From Roseburia_D yibonii (lineage in GTDB: Bacteria > Bacillota > Clostridia > Lachnospirales > Lachnospiraceae), in contig NZ_JACOQH010000005.1 in the NCBI RefSeq assembly GCF_014297335.1, positions 1-64,000 of the forward strand: a stretch of DNA of 64,000 nt. The letters are read 5' to 3'. A program made the translations under genes and the position numbers. Of the stretch, positions 7,489 to 16,616 are shown piece by piece. A model generated the notes under the pieces. The model worked only from the letters and a program-made list of their open reading frames with translations. It searched no databases and had not been told where the DNA came from. The stretch's first letter is position 1. Each line of letters begins with the position of its first letter.

Positions 7489-9294
7489 TTATTCTTCTTT
7501 TGCTTCCTCTTCCTGCGGCGCCACTTCGATGCCAAGCTCCTCTAACTGCTTTTCATCTACCACATCCGGCGCGTTGGTCATCAGATCCGACGCATCCTTT
7601 ACCTTCGGGAACGCAATGACATCACGGATAGAATCCGCATGTACCATATGCATCACAAGACGGTCAAGTCCGTAAGCAAGTCCTGCGTGAGGCGGTACTC
7701 CGTACTGGAACGCATCTAACAGGAAACCAAACTGCTCATGCGCTCTCTCTTTGGTAAATCCGAGCACCTCAAACATCTTCTCCTGGATATCATCCTGATG
7801 GATACGGACGGAACCGCCGCCAAGCTCTGTTCCGTTTAATACGATGTCGTATGCCTTTGCGCGCACCGAACCAGGATCGGAATCGATCTTATCCCAGTCT
7901 TCTTCCATCGGCATCGTAAACGGATGATGCATTGCCATGAAACGGTTTTCTTCATCTGACCACTCGAGGAGCGGAAACTCTGTTACCCAGAGGAAATTGT
8001 ACTGGTTCGGATCAAGCAGATCCAGCTCTTTTGCCAGCTCTAAACGCAGAGCGCCAAGCACGTTCCATACAATCTTGTTTTTGTCTGCCGCAAAGAGCAA
8101 CAGATCTCCCGGCTTTCCTTCCATTGCCTGAACCAGGTTGCTTAATTCTTCTTCTGTCATGAATTTTGCAAAAGAAGACTTGTAAGTACCATCTTCATTG
8201 ATTGAGAGATAAGCAAGTCCCTTTGCGCCGTAACCCTTAGCAAATTCAACCAACTTATCGATCTTCTTTCTCGGCATTGCGCCCTGTCCCTCGGCATTGA
8301 TACCACGCACGGAACCACCGTTCTCAAGCGCACCGGTAAACACACCGAAACCGCATCCTTTTACGACATCCGATACGTCATGTAATTCCATGCCAAAACG
8401 GGTATCCGGCTTATCTGAACCGAAGCGGTCCATTGCTTCCTGCCATGGCATACGTTTTAACGGAATCTGTACATCCACGCCGATCGCTTCTTTGAAAATG
8501 TATTTTAAAAGACGCTCGTTTACTTCGATCACATCATCGATATCTACAAAGGAAAGCTCCATATCTGCCTGTGTAAATTCCGGCTGACGGTCTGCACGCA
8601 GATCCTCATCACGGTAGCAGCGGGCAATCTGGAAATAACGGTCAAAACCGGACACCATCAAAAGCTGTTTAAACAACTGCGGAGACTGCGGCAGCGCATA
8701 GAAAGAACCCGGATGCACACGGCTCGGTACAAGGTAATCTCTTGCGCCCTCCGGTGTGGATTTGCACAATGTCGGTGTCTCGATTTCAAGGAATCCCTCT
8801 TTTGACATAAAATCACGCATCAGATACGCAACTTTGCTGCGCATCATCAGGTTGCGCTGGATATCCGGTCTTCTTAAATCCAGATAACGGTATTTCAGGC
8901 GGATCTCATCCTTCGTCTGGCTGTTTTCTTCGATCTGGAACGGCGGTGTCTGTGATTCGGACAGCACGCGGATATCTGTGGCGATCACCTCGATATCTCC
9001 GGTCTTTAACGCTTCATTGACTGCTGCGGAACGTTTCTGTACCGTACCGGTCACTGCAATGACAAATTCGCTTCTGAGCGTTCCTGCCTTTGTAAATCCA
9101 TCTGCTCCTACACTGTTTTCATCAAACACGATCTGAAGGATCCCGGAACGGTCTCTTAAATCGATAAAGATCAGACTTCCCAGATTTCTTCTTTTCTGTA
9201 CCCATCCCATGACGGTGACGGTCTGCCCGATATTTGCCGCAGAAACCTCCGTACATCTGTGGGATCTTTTCATGCCTCTCATTGACTCTGCCAT
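7489..9294 (-). CDS. aspS: Aspartyl-tRNA synthetase, bacterial type
   Basis: 601 residues, normal length for bacterial AspRS. Order: N-terminal OB anticodon-binding domain (1-110), class II motif 1 (FLEIETPTL), motif 2 (RCYRDEDLRADRQPEFTQ), GAD insertion domain (about 285-425) and motif 3 (GLAYGLDRLVM). It charges tRNA-Asp with Asp in the cytosol. An acidic, Glu-rich tail ends the protein. The ATG at 9294 has AGGAGGAA at good spacing. It lies 47 bp after hisS and ends the block. A second, archaeal-type AspRS occurs at 43522, so this enzyme is probably the tRNA-Asp-dedicated one. Confidence 0.97.
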   Translation of the reverse strand: MAESMRGMKRSHRCTEVSAANIGQTVTVMGWVQKRRNLGSLIFIDLRDRSGILQIVFDENSVGADGFTKAGTLRSEFVIAVTGTVQKRSAAVNEALKTGDIEVIATDIRVLSESQTPPFQIEENSQTKDEIRLKYRYLDLRRPDIQRNLMMRSKVAYLMRDFMSKEGFLEIETPTLCKSTPEGARDYLVPSRVHPGSFYALPQSPQLFKQLLMVSGFDRYFQIARCYRDEDLRADRQPEFTQADMELSFVDIDDVIEVNERLLKYIFKEAIGVDVQIPLKRMPWQEAMDRFGSDKPDTRFGMELHDVSDVVKGCGFGVFTGALENGGSVRGINAEGQGAMPRKKIDKLVEFAKGYGAKGLAYLSINEDGTYKSSFAKFMTEEELSNLVQAMEGKPGDLLLFAADKNKIVWNVLGALRLELAKELDLLDPNQYNFLWVTEFPLLEWSDEENRFMAMHHPFTMPMEEDWDKIDSDPGSVRAKAYDIVLNGTELGGGSVRIHQDDIQEKMFEVLGFTKERAHEQFGFLLDAFQYGVPPHAGLAYGLDRLVMHMVHADSIRDVIAFPKVKDASDLMTNAPDVVDEKQLEELGIEVAPQEEEAKEE

Positions 9295-9341
9295 GAGTAT
9301 TTCCTCCTGATTTATCCTGTAATTTCAATTTGATTTAACAA

Positions 9342-10589
9342 TTATTTATTAAAAAACTCCACAAAATCGGTATAGCCCTCTGCGGTAAGTTTTTCTTTCT
9401 GGAACTTTTTGTTCTTGTTCATGCGTGTCACTAAGATCTGTTTTCCTGCGGCACGCTCGTCCGCTGCCTGTTTCATGACCTCGCAGAGCTTGTCGTTCGG
9501 ATAGCCCTTTTCGATCAGATATGCGGTCTTCTCCTGGGACGGAACTTTAAATCCGCTCTCTAAAAGCAGCATGATGATACGCTCAAATCCGATGGAAAAT
9601 CCACACGCCGGAACATCCTGTCCGGTAAATTTTCCGATCATCTTGTCGTAACGTCCGCCGCCGCCACAGCTTCCGCCGAACTCCGGCATCGCGATCTCAA
9701 AGATCGTTCCGGTGTAATAAGACATCCCGCGCACCAGTGTCGGGTCAAATACCAGCTTGAAGAAATCGCCCTTTGTCGCCTCGACTGCGGTAATGATATC
9801 TTTAAAATTGGTCATGACATCCGCATCTAAATATTCACCCAGAGTGTCTGCCAGATACTGCACGCCATCCTCTGCTTTTTCCACGCCGGCAAACAGTGAC
9901 TGATACTTTTCAATGCTCTCTTTCGCGAAACCGGATTTTTCCAGTTCCTCTGCCACACCGTCCAGTCCGATCTTGTCCATCTTATCCAGAATAATAAATA
10001 CAATGTCAAAATCTTTTTCTTCAAATCCGCTGTAAGCAGCCATCGCTTTTAAGATGCGGCGCTCATTGATACGGATCTCGAAGTTTTTAAATCCAAGTTT
10101 TCCAAGTGTGGTAGTCGTCGCCTGGATCAGCTCGATCTCCGCTAAATTGGAAGGCTCACCGAGGATGTCGATGTCACACTGTGTAAACTGACGAAAACGT
10201 CCTCTCTGCGGACGGTCTGCTCTCCATACACTTCCGATCTGAAGCGCCTTAAACGGGGACGGCAGATTGTTCGCGTTGTTCGCGTAAAAGCGGGAAAGCG
10301 GTAAGGTCAGATCATAGCGCATACCGGAATCGACCAGATCACTTTCGCTTTTCGCGTTTGCAAGGTCTAACTTTTCTCCGCGTTTTAACACTTTAAAAAT
10401 AAGTTTTTCATTCTCGCCGCCCTGATTGCTGCACAGATTTTCAATGTGCTCCATGCACGGCGTGTCGATCGGGGTGAATCCGAAACTACGATAAGTTTCT
10501 TTTATGATATTCACCACATAATCGCGGATCTGCATTTCTTCCGGTAAAATATCTTTCATACCTGTGACAGGTTTCTTTACTAATGCCAT
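9342..10589 (-). CDS. hisS: Histidyl-tRNA synthetase
   Basis: 415 residues. Class II core motifs are visible: FTPIDTPCMEH (motif 1), WRADRPQRGRFRQFTQCDID (motif 2), and the histidine-binding signature VRGMSYYTGTIFE. The C-terminal anticodon domain (about 330-415) is shorter and ends EGYTDFVEFFNK. The gene overlaps hemZ by 10 bp and starts at an ATG with GAGGAAATTTC upstream, so it is co-translated with hemZ. It ligates His to tRNA-His. Confidence 0.96.
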   Translation of the reverse strand: MALVKKPVTGMKDILPEEMQIRDYVVNIIKETYRSFGFTPIDTPCMEHIENLCSNQGGENEKLIFKVLKRGEKLDLANAKSESDLVDSGMRYDLTLPLSRFYANNANNLPSPFKALQIGSVWRADRPQRGRFRQFTQCDIDILGEPSNLAEIELIQATTTTLGKLGFKNFEIRINERRILKAMAAYSGFEEKDFDIVFIILDKMDKIGLDGVAEELEKSGFAKESIEKYQSLFAGVEKAEDGVQYLADTLGEYLDADVMTNFKDIITAVEATKGDFFKLVFDPTLVRGMSYYTGTIFEIAMPEFGGSCGGGGRYDKMIGKFTGQDVPACGFSIGFERIIMLLLESGFKVPSQEKTAYLIEKGYPNDKLCEVMKQAADERAAGKQILVTRMNKNKKFQKEKLTAEGYTDFVEFFNK

Positions 10590-12058
10590 GAAATTTCCTC
10601 CATTTTCTTTGCTTTTCTGTCTATCATTTCATCAATCCGTGCCAGGTAGCTGGTCACGTCCTTGACATTTTCTGCGCGTTCCGTGCGTGCTCCGTGATCA
10701 AGCACAAATTTTGTGGAAGCACCTGCACCAAGTGCCATTATAGTCTGTTTTTCCTCCATAATCAAGACATTATAAATGCCTGCCTTGCCCGGCTTCGCAT
10801 AACCGACATTCTCAAAATTTCCCGCCATATTTTTCTGGCGGTAAAGATAATACGGGGTCAGCCCCATCTGTTCTGCCGCATGTGCCGCCACATCCAGATG
10901 CGCCTGCGTATTCTCGATCTTTAATTCCTTATACCGATCCTTAAATATGTTAAGTCTCGCCGCCCGCTTGATCGCAAGCGAGTGGATCGTAATATTGTCC
11001 GGATCGAGCGCCTTTAACCGTTCCATTGTATACGCGACATCCTCGATCGTTTCCTCGGGCAGTCCCATGATCAGATCCATGTTTATATTGTCAAATCCGA
11101 TCTTTCTTGCCAAATGGAAGGTCTCTTCGATCTGTTCTACCGTGTGATGTCTGCCCAGAATGTCCAGCGTTTTCTGTTTCATGGTCTGCGGATTGATCGA
11201 TATCCTTGAAATGCCGTGCCAGTGCAGCACCTCCAGCTTTTCTTTTGTGATGCTGTCCGGTCTGCCCGCTTCCACCGTAAATTCCAGAAGATCCGAGAGA
11301 TCAAAACTGCACTTGATCTTGCGGATCAGGCGGTCTAGCTGCGCCGCGCTTAAAGTCGTCGGCGTTCCGCCGCCGATATAGATCGTATTTAATTTCCGGT
11401 TCTTACATTTTTCCGCAGTAAAATCGATTTCTTTTTCCAGTGCGTCAAGATACGCGTCCACGCGGTCTCTCCACGCGGAAAGCGGATAAGAGGTAAACGA
11501 ACAGTAAAGACAGGTGCTCGGGCAGAACGGAATCCCGATATAAATGCTGTAGCCATGCTCATAATCGAGCTTTTGCAGCAGCGCAAGCTCCCGCTTTGCA
11601 ATGTCGAGAGACAGCTTTGTTTTGCCATCCGAACAGTAGTAAGTGTCCTTCATATAAGACGCGATCTTATCCCTGCTCTTTCCCTCTTCCAAAAGCTGCA
11701 TCGGGATCTTGACCGGGCGTATCCCGCTTAATGTTCCCCACGGAAGTGTAATCCCCGTGTGTTCGGAAAGCATTGTATAAAGCACCCGCTTCAGGCGGTT
11801 TTTTACCTCTTTGCGGTCAGCTTCCGCAACCGGAACGATCTGCTCGTTTAACGGCTTATCTTCACGCTTTTCTTTCTCTTTCCAGACCGACAGCCGGATC
11901 TCATCTGTGGCATACTGACATTCCATATAAAATAAGACCGGCTCATCCGTCTGTTTTTCCTGTACCGACACATACACATCTTCTGCCGGATAAAAAGACT
12001 TTACCAGGGAATGAATGTCGTATTCAAACCCTGGCTGATTTAATTTCACGATGATCAT
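10580..12058 (-). CDS. hemZ: Oxygen-independent coproporphyrinogen dehydrogenase-like radical SAM protein HemZ
   Basis: 492 residues. A HemZ-specific N-terminal domain (1-165) precedes the radical SAM core. The cluster motif CPSTCLYCSF (CX3CX2C) lies near residue 181, then the GGGTPT SAM-binding segment and a HemW/HemN-like C-terminal part with LYRQKNMAGNFENVGYAKPG. The family is annotated as acting in anaerobic porphyrin synthesis, but HemN/HemW-like proteins also include heme chaperones, so activity here is not proven. It sits in the conserved relA-MBL-hemZ-hisS-aspS order of Clostridia, with 14 bp to the MBL gene. Confidence 0.9.
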   Translation of the reverse strand: MIIVKLNQPGFEYDIHSLVKSFYPAEDVYVSVQEKQTDEPVLFYMECQYATDEIRLSVWKEKEKREDKPLNEQIVPVAEADRKEVKNRLKRVLYTMLSEHTGITLPWGTLSGIRPVKIPMQLLEEGKSRDKIASYMKDTYYCSDGKTKLSLDIAKRELALLQKLDYEHGYSIYIGIPFCPSTCLYCSFTSYPLSAWRDRVDAYLDALEKEIDFTAEKCKNRKLNTIYIGGGTPTTLSAAQLDRLIRKIKCSFDLSDLLEFTVEAGRPDSITKEKLEVLHWHGISRISINPQTMKQKTLDILGRHHTVEQIEETFHLARKIGFDNINMDLIMGLPEETIEDVAYTMERLKALDPDNITIHSLAIKRAARLNIFKDRYKELKIENTQAHLDVAAHAAEQMGLTPYYLYRQKNMAGNFENVGYAKPGKAGIYNVLIMEEKQTIMALGAGASTKFVLDHGARTERAENVKDVTSYLARIDEMIDRKAKKMEEISWH

Positions 12059-12072
12059 AAAAAACTCTTTTC

Positions 12073-12705
12073 CTAAAAATACGGATTGTATACACGTTCG
12101 TGCTCAATCGTCGTCTCCTCGTTATGTCCCGGATAGACACGCACATATTCCGGAAGCACCAACAGCTTCTCTTTTACGGTGCGGATCAGATCCGACATAC
12201 TGCCCTTCGGGAAATCCGTGCGTCCGATGGATTCGCAGAACAGGGAATCCCCGGAAAACAGTGCATTTTCCTTCAAGAAGTAGTAGCACACGCCGCCAAT
12301 GGTATGTCCCGGTGTGTGCAGCACACGGATAGAGAAACCTGCAAGATCAAGCATCTCCCCGTCTTTTACAAAGACATCCGCATGAAATACCAGACCGCTC
12401 GTTCCCGCCATCGCGCAGAGGTTCAGCGCCGGATTCTCCAGCGTCTCTTTTTCCAGCTCATGCGCATAGATCTGCACACCAAAATATGATGCCACATCCG
12501 CTGCCGCTGTCGCATGATCGAAATGACCATGGGTCAGAAGTACCGCGACCGGACGCAGCCCTTCTTTTTCTATCTGCTCGATCAGATAATCCGCAGCTGC
12601 ACCCGGATCTATGATGATCGCTTCCTTTGTCTCCGTATTTGCCGCAAAATAACAGTTGGTACAAACCGGTCCTACCTGATAGGAATATACTTTTAATTTT
12701 GCCAT
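12073..12705 (-). CDS. MBL-fold metallohydrolase (glyoxalase II-like)
   Basis: 210 residues. Metal ligands are visible: LLTHGHFDHA (HxHxDH motif), HTPGHTIGG, SGDSLF and the final YPGHNEETT. These identify a metallo-beta-lactamase-fold hydrolase of the hydroxyacylglutathione-hydrolase-like subgroup, cytosolic, with two metal ions. Substrate unknown; many Firmicutes carry it between relA and hemZ. AAGGAG precedes the ATG. It begins 28 bp after relA. Confidence 0.9.
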   Translation of the reverse strand: MAKLKVYSYQVGPVCTNCYFAANTETKEAIIIDPGAAADYLIEQIEKEGLRPVAVLLTHGHFDHATAAADVASYFGVQIYAHELEKETLENPALNLCAMAGTSGLVFHADVFVKDGEMLDLAGFSIRVLHTPGHTIGGVCYYFLKENALFSGDSLFCESIGRTDFPKGSMSDLIRTVKEKLLVLPEYVRVYPGHNEETTIEHERVYNPYF

Positions 12706-12733
12706 GATTTCTCCTTATTCTGTCCGTGATCCG

Positions 12734-15046
12734 TCAGCCTGTTGTACGCTCAATGTCGATCACGCTCTCGATCTGGCGCACCTTCTCAACCAGACGCTCC
12801 AGTTCTTCTTTTCCTTTGACGCTGAACGATACCGAAATCGTCGCGATCCCTTGCTTGCTGGTCTTGGAATTGATCCCGCTGATACTGATCTCCCGTTCGG
12901 TAAAGATCTTTGTGATATCCACAAGAAGGCCTTTTCTGTCATGGCAGAAGATCTTGATCTCCGCGATATAAAGTCCCTTGCCTTCTCCCTCGGTATCCTG
13001 CTGCCATTCGGCATCGATCAGGCGCGCACGCTCCATGTCAGAGAGATTGATGATGTTGATACAGTCGGTCCGGTGTATGGAAACACCTCTGCCCCGCGTT
13101 ACAAAACCAACGATCTCGTCCCCCGGTACCGGGCTGCAGCATTTGGAAAAATGCACTGCCACATCATAAAGTCCCTTGACAATGATGCCACTCTTTGAAC
13201 GGACAACCGGTGTTGCCGCCGCTTTTTCCTTGTTTTCCGCCACTGCTTCCAGCACATCCGCGTCCGTCATCTGGATCGGATGATCCTTATGGTATTCTTC
13301 CAGCATGCGGTTTACGATCTGACCTTCCTTTAAACCGCCGTGGCCGAGTGTCGCAAGGCACGCATTCCAGTCATGAAAGCCGTATTTATGCAGTATCTTA
13401 CTCTGATACTCCGGTTTATTGATATCGGAAAGATTGATATTCTTCGTCTTACAGTACTGGGCGATCAGTTCTTTTCCCTTTACAATGTTCTCTTCCTTTA
13501 ACTCACTGCGAAACCACTGGTTGATCTTATTTTTTGCCTGTGTACTCTTTACGATATTTAACCAGTCTCTGCTCGGTCCCTTGGAATTCTGTGAGGTTAA
13601 AATCTCGATCCGGTCACCGTTCTGGATCACATAGTCGATCGGAACCAGCTTTCCGTTTACCTTCGCTCCGATCATCTTATTTCCGACCGCCGAATGGATG
13701 CTGTACGCAAAATCCACCGGTGTCGAACCGTTCGGCAGGTTTTTGACATCACCGGTCGGTGTAAAGCAGAATACCGTATCTGAAAACAGGTCGAGATCGC
13801 TCTTTAAGAGACTCATAAATTCCCGGTTATCGGACATATCTCTCTGCCACTCCAGGATCTGTCTGAGCCAGCTTAATTTTTCTTCTTCCTGGTTCTGGAC
13901 ATTCTTTCCGTCGGATGCCTCTTTGTATTTCCAGTGTGCCGCGATACCATACTCCGCGGTACGGTGCATCTCATAGGTACGGATCTGGATCTCAAACGGC
14001 TGTCCGGTCGGTCCGATCAGCGTTGTGTGCAGGGACTGATACATATTCGGCTTCGGCATCGCGATATAGTCCTTAAAGCGTCCCGGGATCGGCTTGTACA
14101 TCTCATGGATCACACCGAGCGCCGCATAACAGTCCTTTACGGACTCCACGATAATACGGATCGCAAACAGATCATAGATCTGGTCGATCGTCTTTCCCTG
14201 GTTTTTCATCTTTTTATAGATACTGAAAAAATGCTTTGCGCGTCCCTCAATATCCGCCTTGATGCCTGCCGCTTCGATGCTCTTTTTCACCTGGCCGACA
14301 AGCTGCTGCACATAATCATCACGCACACTCTTTCTGAGTGCCACCTTCTCGACCAGATCATAGTACGCTTCCGGTTCGAGATACTTGAGTGAAAGGTCAT
14401 CCAACTCGATCTTGATCTTGGAAATACCAAGACGCTGCGCGATCGGCGCATAGATGTCCATCGTCTCACGCGCCTTTTCCTTCTGCTTCTCCGGCGTCAT
14501 GTATTTTAAAGTACGCATATTATGCAGACGATCCGCCAGTTTGATCAGGATGACACGGATATCCTTTGCCATCGCAAGAAACATCTTTCGTAAATTTTCC
14601 GCCTGTACTTCCACCTTGTCCGCGTCATACGCAAGCTGTCCGAGCTTGGTAACACCGTCCACCAGAAGCGCGACCTCAGCGCCGAACTCCTCTGTGATCT
14701 CCTCCACGGTCATAACCGTGTCTTCCACCACGTCATGGAGCAGCCCTGCAACGATCGTCTCCTTGTCCAGCTCAAGCTCCGCCAGGATGATCGCAACACA
14801 TAACGGATGGATAATATAGGCCTCTCCGGACTTTCTGACCTGTCCCTTATGCGCCTCATCCGCCACATGGTATGCTTTTTCGATCATGGAAATATCGTCG
14901 GAAGGATGATATTTACGCACGCTGGCTATCAGTTCTTTATAAAGATACTCCGGGCTTTCAAACTCCTTCATCGTCTTTATATTGTCTGCTTTCGGAATCA
15001 CTTCATTTTCCAGTTCTTCCAGTTGTTCTGTTGTAATATCCGCCAT
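12734..15046 (-). CDS. relA: Bifunctional (p)ppGpp synthetase/hydrolase
   Basis: About 770 residues. Order: HD hydrolase domain with IIHPLCVAIIL and LLHDVVEDT, synthetase domain with FAIRIIVESVKDCY and MPKPNMYQSLHTTL, TGS domain (TPTGDVKNLPNGSTPVDFAY), helical/zinc-finger-like region (HFSKCCSPVPGDEI) and a C-terminal ACT domain. Both catalytic halves look intact, so it is a Rel-type enzyme making and removing ppGpp. The frame can start at a GTG at 15055, but ATG 15046 (MADITTEQ) has better spacing to the upstream GGGTG and is chosen. It opens the block that continues through aspS. Confidence 0.95.
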   Translation of the reverse strand: MADITTEQLEELENEVIPKADNIKTMKEFESPEYLYKELIASVRKYHPSDDISMIEKAYHVADEAHKGQVRKSGEAYIIHPLCVAIILAELELDKETIVAGLLHDVVEDTVMTVEEITEEFGAEVALLVDGVTKLGQLAYDADKVEVQAENLRKMFLAMAKDIRVILIKLADRLHNMRTLKYMTPEKQKEKARETMDIYAPIAQRLGISKIKIELDDLSLKYLEPEAYYDLVEKVALRKSVRDDYVQQLVGQVKKSIEAAGIKADIEGRAKHFFSIYKKMKNQGKTIDQIYDLFAIRIIVESVKDCYAALGVIHEMYKPIPGRFKDYIAMPKPNMYQSLHTTLIGPTGQPFEIQIRTYEMHRTAEYGIAAHWKYKEASDGKNVQNQEEEKLSWLRQILEWQRDMSDNREFMSLLKSDLDLFSDTVFCFTPTGDVKNLPNGSTPVDFAYSIHSAVGNKMIGAKVNGKLVPIDYVIQNGDRIEILTSQNSKGPSRDWLNIVKSTQAKNKINQWFRSELKEENIVKGKELIAQYCKTKNINLSDINKPEYQSKILHKYGFHDWNACLATLGHGGLKEGQIVNRMLEEYHKDHPIQMTDADVLEAVAENKEKAAATPVVRSKSGIIVKGLYDVAVHFSKCCSPVPGDEIVGFVTRGRGVSIHRTDCINIINLSDMERARLIDAEWQQDTEGEGKGLYIAEIKIFCHDRKGLLVDITKIFTEREISISGINSKTSKQGIATISVSFSVKGKEELERLVEKVRQIESVIDIERTTG

Positions 15047-15066
15047 AAACATCACCCACTTCGCAC

Positions 15067-15108
15067 ATTATAATTTACAATTATAATAAATTTTGTAAAA
15101 AAAAGCAA
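15067..15108 (-). promoter_or_regulatory. relA promoter with a 21-bp AT palindrome
   Basis: Minus strand TTGCTT (15103-15108) and TATAAT (15080-15085) are 17 bp apart. The -10 lies inside a perfect palindrome, ATTATAATT (15067-15075), 3 nt, AATTATAAT (15079-15087). The palindrome could be an operator or simply an AT-rich promoter element. Confidence 0.5.
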
Positions 15109-15127
15109 TCCTGCACCGCTGCCGGAC

Positions 15128-16606
15128 TCAGATATCAAGGCCAAGCTCTTTCCGATCTGCTCTCCTTGCCGGAAGCCGCCACATTCCCGGCGCAAAAAGC
15201 ACCAGCATCGGGAACAGCTCCAGACGGCCGATCAGCATATCAAACATCAGCACGAATTTGGAAAAAATATTGAACGCGCCAAAGTTTCCGGTCGGTCCTA
15301 CCATATTAAGGCCAGGTCCCACATTGTTAAAGGTCGCTATGACTGCCGTCACATTCGTGGTCATATCATAGCCGTTTAAGCTGAGCAGCAGAATCGAGAT
15401 CAGAAGGATCAGGAAATATCCCGCCATATAGCAGAGCGCGGATTTTACTACATTGTCCGGCACTCTCCGTCCATCCATACGCACCTTCTGCACACTTCTC
15501 GGATGTGTGACCGACTGGATCTCATTTTTCACTGCCCGGAACACGATCATCAGACGTGACACCTTAAAGCCTCCTCCGGTACTTCCGGCACAGGCTCCGA
15601 TAAACATCAGACCCACAAGGATCATTTTCGCGAATTCCGGCCACAGGTTAAAATCCGCTGTCGCGAATCCGGTCGTGCTGACCACGGAAGCGACCTGAAA
15701 AAGCGCTTCATGGAAGGCATAGAACACACTTTTATACTGCCCGTGGATGCTCACGGTGATAAGCGCCGCACTGGTAAATACAATGATCAGGAAATAACGC
15801 ACTTCCTCGTTTAACAGAGCGTCTTTTGGTCTTCGGATCAAAAATAAATAATATACGTTAAAATTGATCGAGCAAAGCAGCATAAATACCGTGATGATGA
15901 TCTGCACCGCAAGCGTATAGGACGCGATACTGGTATTGACCAGTCCGAATCCACCGGTACCCGCGGTGGAAAACGTCAGTGTCACCGACTCAAACACAGA
16001 CATTCCTGCAATCTTTAACGCCACCATCTCACTGAGTGTGATAAGCAGATAGATCCCATATAAGATCATTGCCGTGCTGCGGATCTTTGGCACCAGTTTT
16101 CCGACCGAAGGTCCGGGGCTCTCCGCGCGCATCAGATGCAGCGACGAGCTGCCGGAGAGCGGTAAGATCGCCATAATAAATACCAGTACCCCCATACCGC
16201 CGATCCAGTGAGTGAAACAGCGCCAGAACGCCGTAGCATGCGTAAGCTCCTCCACCGAAGACAACACGCTCGCGCCGGTCGTAGTAAAACCGGAGATCGT
16301 CTCAAACAACGCATCCACATAAGATGGGAATTCCCCGGTCAGCCGAAGCGGAACCGCTCCCACCAGACTGAGAACGATCCAGCTAAGCGATACCGCCGAA
16401 AATCCCTCTCTGGAATAAAAGACACTGCTCTTTGGTTTTTTGATCCTGCCAAGCATTCCGAGAAGCAGGCTGGCTGCGGCAACCGCAAGATAAACCAGTC
16501 CTTCTTTCTCGCCATAAATCGCTCCCACCAGTGCCGGAAGCAGCAAAAACAGCCCCTCAAAACCGAGTACGCTGCATAAGATATATCGGATCATCGAATA
16601 ATTCAT
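15128..16606 (-). CDS. trkH: Potassium uptake channel subunit TrkH/KtrB
   Basis: 492 residues with many membrane segments and the four pore loops of the superfamily of K+ transporters: SGFTTTGAS, STAGTGGFG, VVSTTGFA and TFNNVGPGL. The Gly at each filter position is kept. It forms the membrane channel for K+ (or Na+-coupled K+) entry and works with the cytosolic RCK subunit encoded 10 bp upstream. GAGGC precedes the ATG. Confidence 0.93.
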   Translation of the reverse strand: MNYSMIRYILCSVLGFEGLFLLLPALVGAIYGEKEGLVYLAVAAASLLLGMLGRIKKPKSSVFYSREGFSAVSLSWIVLSLVGAVPLRLTGEFPSYVDALFETISGFTTTGASVLSSVEELTHATAFWRCFTHWIGGMGVLVFIMAILPLSGSSSLHLMRAESPGPSVGKLVPKIRSTAMILYGIYLLITLSEMVALKIAGMSVFESVTLTFSTAGTGGFGLVNTSIASYTLAVQIIITVFMLLCSINFNVYYLFLIRRPKDALLNEEVRYFLIIVFTSAALITVSIHGQYKSVFYAFHEALFQVASVVSTTGFATADFNLWPEFAKMILVGLMFIGACAGSTGGGFKVSRLMIVFRAVKNEIQSVTHPRSVQKVRMDGRRVPDNVVKSALCYMAGYFLILLISILLLSLNGYDMTTNVTAVIATFNNVGPGLNMVGPTGNFGAFNIFSKFVLMFDMLIGRLELFPMLVLFAPGMWRLPARRADRKELGLDI

Positions 16607-16616
16607 GTCGTGCCTC